Source: Planctomycetaceae bacterium (GTDB taxonomy: Bacteria > Planctomycetota > MHYJ01 > SBBU01). Taken from it: DNA of 5,447 bases. Within the stretch, counting starts at the first letter, position 1, and every line of letters begins with the position of its first letter. Where the stretch lies: the NCBI GenBank assembly GCA_005239585.1, contig SBBU01000257.1, positions 1-5,447 on the forward strand, written 5' to 3'. Of this stretch, positions 1 through 5,334 are shown one piece after another. Made by a program: the position numbers and the translations under genes. The notes under the pieces were generated by a model. That model ran no database searches and had not been told where the DNA came from. It worked only from the letters and a program-made list of their open reading frames with translations.

Positions 1-557
1 ACGTATTCCTTTGCATGAAGTTTGCCTAGCACCATAGCTGCTTTGCCACGGATATCCGGGTCTTTATCCTTTAACAATAAAGCAACTGCCCCTGCGCATC
101 TATCTAGTCTTTTAGTTTCTATAACATTTATAAAATCGTGCTTTATCTTGTTACCTTTAATTCTTCCAACTGCCCATCTAGCAAATCTATCCTGATATGT
201 TTTCTCTATATTTTCTATTACGTCTTTAAATGACTCGATTATCTCTTTCTCACCTGCGTAAAGCAGACCCTCCACCTTGTTACCCAATGCCTTGACAGCT
301 CCTTTTCCAATCCCCAGCCGCAGCTCTATCCTTTCCAGGATATGCTTTGATCTAACCTTTACTTCTTCATCTTTGACGCTTTTTGAAAGATCCTCTACCT
401 TCCTTTGTACCTGTTTATCTTCCCACATTTCTATTAGCTTTTGTGTGGCATTTTCCCTTACTGTAATATCATCTGCCGCCAAGTCTTTAAGCAGTTTATC
501 TATGTTATCTTGAGCAATGTAACCAAGAGAGCAAAATATCAGTATAGCTTGTCCCAT
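1..557 (-). CDS. HEAT-repeat protein, partial (C-terminus beyond the window)
   Basis: This reading frame stays open from ATG at 557 to the window edge, giving 185 residues with no stop. An in-frame TGA lies six codons before the ATG, and AGGAG at 567-563 sits 5 bases upstream, so the start is firm. Three segments carry the HEAT-type pattern Asp-x-x-Val/Ile-Arg-x-x-Ala/Ser followed by a hydrophobic helix: residues about 28-44 (DITVRENATQKL), 62-77 (DEEVKVRSKHIL) and 163-180 (DPDIRGKAAMVLGKL). The region between them is charged and helical in character. HEAT repeats form superhelical protein-binding scaffolds, so a binding role is likely, but the partner is unknown and no catalytic motif is visible. 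Residues 4-15 (AILIFCSLGYIA) are hydrophobic but lack preceding Lys/Arg, so a signal peptide or membrane anchor is only possible. The gene faces away from its neighbour at 814 and has its own promoter. Confidence 0.8.
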   Translation of the reverse strand, partial: MGQAILIFCSLGYIAQDNIDKLLKDLAADDITVRENATQKLIEMWEDKQVQRKVEDLSKSVKDEEVKVRSKHILERIELRLGIGKGAVKALGNKVEGLLYAGEKEIIESFKDVIENIEKTYQDRFARWAVGRIKGNKIKHDFINVIETKRLDRCAGAVALLLKDKDPDIRGKAAMVLGKLHAKEY

Positions 558-581
558 AACCTCTCCTTTTCGATATCAGCA

Positions 582-609
582 ATTATTGCAACCTTGGTAT
601 GTGAATCAA
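582..609 (-). promoter_or_regulatory. Sigma-70-type promoter for the HEAT-repeat gene
   Basis: On the minus strand, TTGATT (609-604, 4 of 6 to the -35 consensus) is followed after 16 bases by AATAAT (587-582, 5 of 6 to the -10 consensus). A TGC directly before the -10 fits an extended -10 element. Transcription would begin near 575 and leave a leader of about 18 bases containing the AGGAG ribosome binding site. This is a match by eye, not a scored prediction. Confidence 0.45.
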
Positions 610-680
610 GTTCTCTGTTGTTTTTCTTCGGTTTCCTTTCAGGGGGCGGGTCAATACCTCAGCGGTACGTGAAAGTATCT

Positions 681-709
681 TCAAAAAGCGCCGGTGCCGG
701 CGTTTTTGG
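681..709. terminator. Bidirectional rho-independent terminator hairpin
   Basis: CGCCGG (689-694) and CCGGCG (697-702) form a perfect GC-rich stem, realistically with a GTGC tetraloop. It is flanked by A5 (683-687) and T5 (703-707), which can extend the stem past one bulged G at 688. Either strand therefore ends in a hairpin followed by a U run. No gene ends immediately next to it on either strand. It may protect the HEAT gene promoter from minus-strand read-through, or terminate a short transcript starting further left on the plus strand. Confidence 0.6.
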
Positions 710-723
710 TCAGGAACGCCTGC

Positions 724-753
724 ATCAAAAGCGCGATCGCTTGCTTTTTTGAT
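724..753. terminator. Second terminator-like hairpin
   Basis: ATCAAAAGC (724-732) pairs with GCTTTTTTGAT (743-753), apart from two extra T. The loop holds the palindrome GCGATCGC. An alternative inner stem is AAGCG-CGAT-CGCTT (730-742 region), followed by GCTTTTTT. The design of A-tract, GC stem and T-tract repeats that of the hairpin 17 bases to its left, and the plus strand has the better U run. It lies about 60 bases before the protease gene start, so it could also be a leader attenuator if that gene's promoter lies further upstream. Confidence 0.45.
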
Positions 754-764
754 CGAAACCGATC
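751..764. repeat. Small inverted repeat overlapping the second terminator
   Basis: GATCG (751-755) and CGATC (760-764) are perfect inverted arms around AAAC. The left arm overlaps the closing bases of the previous hairpin, and its GATCG/CGATC sequence also matches the GCGATCGC core at 733-740. The structures cannot all form at once. TTTTT follows at 771-775. Function is unknown: it may be an RNA leader element or a protein-binding dyad. Confidence 0.35.
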
Positions 765-813
765 TCTGTATTTTTGATGATAATTTTCATACAATTTTAC
801 TCAAGGAGTCGCG

Positions 814-1167
814 ATGGGAGAAGTATATGCAGACATAACTGTTTATGGTCCAAATGGCCAGAAAAGGCTTCATGCACTTGTTGATACCGGTGCAACACTT
901 ACCAAGTTTCCAAAAGAGGTGGCTGATGAGCTTGGCCTTGAAATTGAAGGTCAGGCAGAAGTTGAGCTTTCCAATGGCTCTACTGTCATACGCCCTCTTG
1001 TTGCTGCGAGAATTGAGCTCTTGGGCAGAAAAGGGACTATGACAGTATCGCTTTCGATAAATGGGGAGGAGCCTCTCATCGGTGTTACCACTCTTGAGCT
1101 GCTTGGTTTTAAGGTGAATCCTGTTACACGTAAGTTAGAACCGACCAGGCATATTGAATACTCCTGA
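814..1167 (+). CDS. Retropepsin-like (clan AA) aspartic protease, single domain
   Basis: The 117-residue product is one retropepsin-like lobe. The catalytic motif is ALVDTGATLT at residues 21-30, with the active Asp at 24 in the DTG triplet. A hydrophobic segment at 87-99 (EPLIGVTTLELLG) ends in the hydrophobic-hydrophobic-Gly element that packs under the active site in this fold. Enzymes with one DTG must pair as homodimers to form the two-Asp site, which is family knowledge. There is no signal peptide or membrane segment, so it should act in the cytoplasm. Its length is normal for free-standing bacterial and archaeal members and it looks complete. AAGGAG at 803-808 lies 5 bases before the ATG and fixes the start. 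It stands alone between divergent and convergent neighbours. Its substrate is not known, and I see no toxin, phage or transposon genes beside it. Confidence 0.85.
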   Translation: MGEVYADITVYGPNGQKRLHALVDTGATLTKFPKEVADELGLEIEGQAEVELSNGSTVIRPLVAARIELLGRKGTMTVSLSINGEEPLIGVTTLELLGFKVNPVTRKLEPTRHIEYS

Positions 1168-1178
1168 CATGCATCTTC

Positions 1179-1205
1179 TGGGAAGCAAAATCCCAAGCAC
1201 TTGGG
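1179..1205. repeat. Overlapping inverted repeats after the protease gene
   Basis: CCCAAG (1192-1197) and CTTGGG (1200-1205) form a perfect inverted repeat around CA. The CCCA bases can instead pair with TGGG at 1179-1182. On the minus strand the hairpin is followed by ATTTTG, a weak U run; on the plus strand no T-tract follows. It may be a weak terminator or a simple pairing element between two convergent genes. Confidence 0.3.
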
Positions 1206-1245
1206 GGAATTTGCCACACACTGAATCTTGGCATGGGGGTTACTC

Positions 1246-1269
1246 AAAACGCTCAATATTGAGCGATTT
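1246..1269 (-). terminator. Terminator of the TonB-dependent receptor gene
   Basis: CGCTCAATATTGAGCG (1250-1265) is a perfect 16-base palindrome giving a CGCTCA/TGAGCG stem with an ATAT loop. On the minus strand it is followed by TTTTGAG and lies 27 bases past the receptor stop codon (1295-1293), a typical place for a rho-independent terminator. On the plus strand it is followed by ATTTG, so it may also stop protease transcripts weakly. TTGAGC (1259-1264) can alternatively pair with GCTCAA at 1270-1275. Confidence 0.5.
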
Positions 1270-1292
1270 GCTCAAGGCAATAATGGCTGCCA

Positions 1293-3443
1293 CTAAAATT
1301 TGCTTGTGAGGCCGATCAGGAAATTTGTGCCCGGTTCGTTCTGGCCTGAGCCATGCACCCTGTAGGCCTTGTTGCCAATATTGTCAACGCCTAAATTAAG
1401 CAGAAAGTTTTTGTTCAATTCTCTGTACATTCGCAATGAGTAAATCGTATAACCCGGTGTGCCATCGGGCGGGATACGCTGAAAATCATTGGCAATCTCT
1501 CCACTCTCCTCGGGCGCGAGTCTATCCTGATGGCGTGCGGCAGTGACAACAAACTCAATCCAGTGCTGAGATGGGATCATTTCGTAATTGATTCCAAGAT
1601 GAATCATTGTTGGATTTACCTTGGCAAGAGGACGCTCAACTCTTCTGTTGCCTACCAGGGCATCTGCATTGCCTATAACCCATGAAAAATCTCCAAAGAG
1701 AGCAATGGTCTGAGTTACGTTGTACCGTCCCTCTATCTCAAACCCCTTTACGAATCCGCCTCCGAAATTATCCTTTTGAAATGCAGTAGGACTTATACTT
1801 GGCGCACTAACTCGTCGTATGAAATCATCCAAATCTGTGAAAAAAAGAAATGTGTTCCCTTGAAATGTGCCCGGGAATTTTGCCCTCAGGCCGACTTCAT
1901 ATGTGATTGATTTTTCAGGGTCAAGGTTGGGACTCGGGTAGTCGGTCTGACCAGACATAACCAATTTCACCGCAGTCAGATCGTCGAGTACAGGTGCGCG
2001 AAATCCCTGCGATATGCCTCCGATGAGATTAAAATTGTCATTTAGACTGTAAAGGAGCCTTGCGTTTCCTACGATAGCTCTGAATGACTTGTCGAATGAT
2101 GCAAGAGGCGCGGCTCCAAAGCCGGCAGGGTCAACTGCACCTGCGTCTACTATCGACAAGCTGTACCTTGCGCCAAGAATAATACTGAGGTTCTTCTGGG
2201 GTGAAAATTCATCCTGAATGAAAATTCCCAGCATCTGATAATCAGAGTCATCTGCCACCTCGCCTCGATCAAACTCTGTTATTGCACCTGTAGATGAGAT
2301 ATCCTTTCCCTGACTTTGTACGTCATCAGAATAGTATTCGAACCCATATGTAAGGTAACCTATTGATATCTGACTCCCGGCCTTGGCCCAAAGGCCTGCA
2401 GTATTGACGGCAAAGGACCTGAACTCCTGCTTTTTTGTGCTTGTTACCCTGACAAATTCCTCAGCGTGTCTGTGTAAGGAAATGCTGATTGAGACATCAC
2501 TCATAAAAGAGTTGCGTATATCTTCCTTGTGATATTGTGCATAAATGAGGTCGCGCTCCTGATCAAAGTCATGACGTAGATCTGTGCCCACAGTCGTGCC
2601 ATGCCAGCTCTCGGCGAACTTTGTTCTATGGGTCCTTGGGACATCGTCTTGTCTTGTGCGCTGATATGCAACAACAATTTTTTCCTTTTCAGCCAGCTTG
2701 TAAACAAACTTCAGGTCGGCATCATATTCGTCGTAACCTGAGTTCTCCAGTCTTCCAAGTTTAGCGGTAGTTAGGTCTCCATAGTCTCGTATTGTTAGGC
2801 CGGCAAAGAGTCCAAGACTGTCATAGTTGCCGATAATTTCGCCCCTCTCTGTAAAGGAACCTTCTGAGCTGGAATACCTAAAGTAATTAGCGGCGTTCGA
2901 GTGAAACCCTTTTTCAAATGTCTTTGGCTCTTTTGTTGAGGTGATTACCGTTCCCCCGATAGAATCACTACCATAGAGTACTGAAGCAGGCCCTTTGAGC
3001 ACCTCTATCCGATTAAGCATAAAGCTGTCAAGTGTATTCCAGTATTGATTAGGGCCCTCTCTAAAGACTGAATTGTTTAGTCGGATTCCATCAACAGTCA
3101 AGATATTTCTAAAACCGGTGAAACCCCGGATAAATGGTGATCCATGACCATGGGCAGTCTTTTGAATGCTAATGCCCGGGATTTGAATCAGCGACTCGGG
3201 CATTGTTCGGGTAATCTTGTCTCTAATATCCTCTTGAGTTATTTGATTTGCGCTGTAGGGCATGTAAAAGGGGTCGACTGGCTTTAGGGGTGAGCCAGAC
3301 TCTAAAAATTCAGTCTGATCCTTTGGCTTCTTGGGTTTGTCATCGGGTTGCTTGGTTTTATCCTCTTGAACCAAGGCCGTTACAGACATCAATATGACAA
3401 GAATTATAGAGATTATCCCTATTTTGGTCATCATTTTCCTCAT
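1293..3443 (-). CDS. TonB-dependent outer-membrane receptor, haem/siderophore-like
   Basis: The 716-residue protein imports a ligand across the outer membrane, energised by TonB-ExbB-ExbD. An N-terminal signal peptide is visible (basic residues 2-7, hydrophobic 8-24). A Lys/Pro-rich linker follows (about 27-48), then the plug (about 70-175) with GSPFIRGFTG, the VDGIRLNN segment and RIEVLKGPASVLYGSDSIGG at 145-164. A beta-barrel runs to the final Phe716, as usual for Omp85/BAM clients. FRAP (482-485 region) with SPNL (504-507), and YRVHGSG near 694-700, resemble the FRAP/NPNL and C-terminal boxes of haem and haemoglobin receptors. However, no His lies between FRAP and SPNL, so the ligand is uncertain; iron compounds are the best guess. 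There is no N-terminal STN signalling domain and no clear TonB box. ATG at 3443 has no ribosome site before it. ATG at 3431 has GAGGA at a suitable distance and may be the true start; both keep the signal peptide. Confidence 0.93.
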   Translation of the reverse strand: MRKMMTKIGIISIILVILMSVTALVQEDKTKQPDDKPKKPKDQTEFLESGSPLKPVDPFYMPYSANQITQEDIRDKITRTMPESLIQIPGISIQKTAHGHGSPFIRGFTGFRNILTVDGIRLNNSVFREGPNQYWNTLDSFMLNRIEVLKGPASVLYGSDSIGGTVITSTKEPKTFEKGFHSNAANYFRYSSSEGSFTERGEIIGNYDSLGLFAGLTIRDYGDLTTAKLGRLENSGYDEYDADLKFVYKLAEKEKIVVAYQRTRQDDVPRTHRTKFAESWHGTTVGTDLRHDFDQERDLIYAQYHKEDIRNSFMSDVSISISLHRHAEEFVRVTSTKKQEFRSFAVNTAGLWAKAGSQISIGYLTYGFEYYSDDVQSQGKDISSTGAITEFDRGEVADDSDYQMLGIFIQDEFSPQKNLSIILGARYSLSIVDAGAVDPAGFGAAPLASFDKSFRAIVGNARLLYSLNDNFNLIGGISQGFRAPVLDDLTAVKLVMSGQTDYPSPNLDPEKSITYEVGLRAKFPGTFQGNTFLFFTDLDDFIRRVSAPSISPTAFQKDNFGGGFVKGFEIEGRYNVTQTIALFGDFSWVIGNADALVGNRRVERPLAKVNPTMIHLGINYEMIPSQHWIEFVVTAARHQDRLAPEESGEIANDFQRIPPDGTPGYTIYSLRMYRELNKNFLLNLGVDNIGNKAYRVHGSGQNEPGTNFLIGLTSKF

Positions 3444-3488
3444 TAAATCAATACAACTTCAAACCAATGTGCCTCGAATTCCGTATTA

Positions 3489-3517
3489 ATTATATAGCGC
3501 ACAGGAGTTAAAAATAG
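3489..3517 (-). promoter_or_regulatory. Possible promoter of the receptor gene
   Basis: The minus strand has a perfect TATAAT at 3494-3489. Seventeen bases upstream is CTATTT (3517-3512), a poor -35 match, so the promoter may need an activator or another sigma factor. The leader to the ATG would be about 40 bases. The -35 position lies inside the inverted repeat at 3506-3524. Confidence 0.35.
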
Positions 3518-3524
3518 TTTAACT
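3506..3524. promoter_or_regulatory. Perfect inverted repeat, candidate operator
   Basis: AGTTAAAAATAGTTTAACT consists of perfect 7-base arms (3506-3512 and 3518-3524) around a 5-base spacer. It sits in the 111-base divergent region, over the expected -35 of the receptor promoter and about 30 bases upstream of the sigma-factor start. The position suits a dimeric regulator acting on both genes. The arms are AT-rich, so chance occurrence in AT-rich intergenic DNA is possible. No T-tract follows to suggest a terminator. Confidence 0.4.
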
Positions 3525-3554
3525 TTGGGTTTGTAATATAGTTTATTATTGATT

Positions 3555-4079
3555 ATGAGTCAAAGTGATTTAAATTTAATGGTGCTTGTAAGAGCCGGAA
3601 ATCAGGAGGCATTTGTATCGATAGTTCATAGATATCAGAATCCATTGTTCAATTTTTTCCGTCGAATGGGGACCCCTGCGGATCAAAGTGAAGACCTGGT
3701 GCAGGAAACATTCCTTAGATTATACAATTACAGGTCATATTATAGACCTTCTGGTAATTTCAGCGCGCTTTTGTATCGACTCGCTTACCATTCGTGGGTC
3801 GATTGGTTTAGAAAACTAAAAAACTGGCTTAAATTCAGGGAACAAGTAAGAGAAAGTTCCACCGAACCAAGAGAGTTTGAACTTGAAATGGATATTCGGT
3901 ATGCCCTTGAGCAGTTACCTGAAAATTTGCGCGCTGTGGTTATATTGAGCGTCTATCAAGGGATTACTCATCGGGAAATGGCGGAAATACTTGGCATTCC
4001 TCTTGGAACTGTCAAGTCAAGGCTTTATGTCGCGTTCAAACACCTAAAGGAATCATTGTATGCAAGCGAACTCAAATAA
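3555..4079 (+). CDS. ECF-family RNA polymerase sigma factor
   Basis: The 174-residue protein has the two-domain layout of extracytoplasmic-function sigma factors. Region 2 spans about residues 15-88, with EDLVQETFLRLY at 46-57 matching the core-binding and -10 recognition helix and a Trp/Phe-rich segment at 81-92. Region 4 spans about 113-168, with ALEQLPENLRAVVIL and the helix-turn-helix THREMAEILGIPLGTVKSRL that reads the -35 element. There is no region 1 or 3 and no C-terminal extension, and the length is normal. The frame opens six bases earlier at TTG (3549). I prefer ATG at 3555 because it gives the usual N-terminus, although neither has a visible Shine-Dalgarno sequence. The gene overlaps the downstream anti-sigma gene by 20 bases, which argues for coupled translation and a dedicated pair. 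The promoter class it recognises cannot be read from this window. Confidence 0.94.
   Translation: MSQSDLNLMVLVRAGNQEAFVSIVHRYQNPLFNFFRRMGTPADQSEDLVQETFLRLYNYRSYYRPSGNFSALLYRLAYHSWVDWFRKLKNWLKFREQVRESSTEPREFELEMDIRYALEQLPENLRAVVILSVYQGITHREMAEILGIPLGTVKSRLYVAFKHLKESLYASELK
4046..4051 (+). promoter_or_regulatory. Ribosome binding site inside the sigma gene
   Basis: AAAGGA lies 8 bases before ATG at 4060, within the last codons of the sigma factor gene. It supports this start for the anti-sigma gene and re-initiation or coupled translation across the 20-base overlap. Confidence 0.6.
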
Positions 4080-5334
4080 ATCTAATTTTTGCAGGTGGGA
4101 AATATACATCCCATCTTATGTTCATGGGGATTTCTCCGGCTTTAATGTTGCACAATTCAATGAGCATATGGACACATGTTTCTCCTGCAGGTCTCAAATA
4201 GGGGAATATAAGGAGCTGTTTACCCGCTTGAAAAGTATCCCTGATGAAAAATTGAGCAAGGACTTGACAGAAGGAGTTGTTTCTAAAATTCAATGGAGAA
4301 AATTTGGGCGTAGGTATGGAAAGTTGCTGGCGGCAGCATGTGTAATGCTCATTGTCTTTGGCTCAATGTTTGTTTATCTCCAGTCTCCTGTTGCCTCTGC
4401 AGATGCCAAGTCCGAGGGGATTTCTCAGGCAATCGATTGGCTCACAAAGGCGCAAGAGTCAGATGGTTCATGGAATACGGAGAAATGGGGAGGTCATAAG
4501 AACTTCACGGTAGGTCTGACGGGTCTGGCAACGCTGGCGCTCCTGAATAACAGGGCATTCTCTCAGAGCGAGGCTGCGGCAAAAGGAGTAGCCTATCTTG
4601 TGAATCAACAAAAATCAGAAGGTCATATTGGTCCAAAGTTCGGGGGCACACTTTACAATCACGGGATTGCAACAGTTGCGCTTCTTAGGGCCTATGAGCA
4701 GAATAAGAGCGAAAAAATCCGAGACGCAGTTTGTAGGTCTGTAGATTATATATTGAGGCATCAGACATCGGATGGTGGATGGGGATATGTTTCAGAGGCT
4801 GACCCTTCACCCAATACCTCGATCTCTGTCTGGCAGTTGTACGCGCTTGGGCTGGCAAACAATCTGAGGTTGCAATCTTCAACCGAGGGCATTGCCAAGG
4901 GGTTAGGTTGGTTGAAAAACATGATGAACAAAGAGGGCGCGATAGGTTATAGAAGGCCAAGCGATCATCCTTATGGCGCTGAAACTGTTACACTCTCTGG
5001 ATATTTCTGTCTCCTTATGGGGGATCAAGAGGTCTCAAACTCAGGCTATTTGGATAGAATGACGCAATCACTCCAGATTGAGAAAAATCTTGAATACTAT
5101 AGACTCTATTTCCTATCCCCGGTGCTTCAGGTCATGGGAGGTAATCAATCCAAGTCACTCGTTGCCAGCCTTGAGAAGGCACTTCTTACAAGACAAGTCA
5201 AGAACGGCTTGCTGCGCGGCAGTTGGGAGCCTGACGATCGCTGGAGCCATGCCGGCGGCAGGATTTACACAACTACCATGGCAATGCTCTCTCTTGATCC
5301 AAACCAGAGACTGAAAACAAAGATTATCCAATAG
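4060..5334 (+). CDS. Transmembrane anti-sigma factor with terpene-cyclase-like toroid domain
   Basis: The 424-residue protein joins three parts. Residues 1-50 carry a zf-HC2/ZAS-type anti-sigma signature, Cys11, then His36-x3-Cys40-x2-Cys43, predicted to bind zinc and hold the sigma factor in the cytoplasm. Residues about 89-108 are one membrane helix, preceded by a basic stretch (RKFGRRYGK), so the C-terminus should be outside the cytoplasm. Residues 119-424 resemble the squalene-hopene cyclase/prenyltransferase alpha-alpha toroid. QW-like motifs fall at 124-138 (AIDWLTKAQESDGSW), 177-191, 227-241 (SVDYILRHQTSDGGW) and 282-297, about 52 residues apart. Alternating helices start near 149, 198, 252, 306, 345 and 399, suggesting six hairpins. 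No DxDD or DDxxD motif and no clear prenyltransferase zinc triad is present, so a ligand-sensing role is inferred over catalysis. It overlaps the sigma gene by 20 bases, so the sigma factor is the obvious partner. Confidence 0.85.
   Translation: MQANSNKSNFCRWEIYIPSYVHGDFSGFNVAQFNEHMDTCFSCRSQIGEYKELFTRLKSIPDEKLSKDLTEGVVSKIQWRKFGRRYGKLLAAACVMLIVFGSMFVYLQSPVASADAKSEGISQAIDWLTKAQESDGSWNTEKWGGHKNFTVGLTGLATLALLNNRAFSQSEAAAKGVAYLVNQQKSEGHIGPKFGGTLYNHGIATVALLRAYEQNKSEKIRDAVCRSVDYILRHQTSDGGWGYVSEADPSPNTSISVWQLYALGLANNLRLQSSTEGIAKGLGWLKNMMNKEGAIGYRRPSDHPYGAETVTLSGYFCLLMGDQEVSNSGYLDRMTQSLQIEKNLEYYRLYFLSPVLQVMGGNQSKSLVASLEKALLTRQVKNGLLRGSWEPDDRWSHAGGRIYTTTMAMLSLDPNQRLKTKIIQ

Noticed and set aside
640..690. 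Remnant of a transposon end in the GGGGGCGGGTC region
   Set aside because: The GC-rich patch looks unlike its surroundings, but I see no terminal inverted repeat, target duplication or transposase fragment to support it.
733..740. GCGATCGC octamer as a hint of cyanobacterial origin (HIP1 site)
   Set aside because: Only one copy was noticed and it is explained by the hairpin. Gene content does not suggest a cyanobacterium.
277..752. Two plus-strand open frames over the HEAT gene and its upstream region
   Set aside because: They are antisense to a well-supported minus-strand frame, have low-complexity Ser/Leu/Phe-rich or random-looking translations, and lack ribosome binding sites. The second reads straight through the terminator hairpins.
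725..790. Short minus-strand peptide starting at ATG 790
   Set aside because: Only about 21 codons, with no ribosome binding site, and it lies in the hairpin region.
951..1256. Minus-strand open frame opposite the protease gene
   Set aside because: It is the antisense shadow of the DTG protease, with no recognisable domain, and its start region crosses the terminator area.
4060..5334. Functional squalene-hopene cyclase or prenyltransferase
   Set aside because: The DxDD and DDxxD motifs are missing, the toroid is shorter than a full cyclase, and it is fused to an anti-sigma domain and membrane helix.
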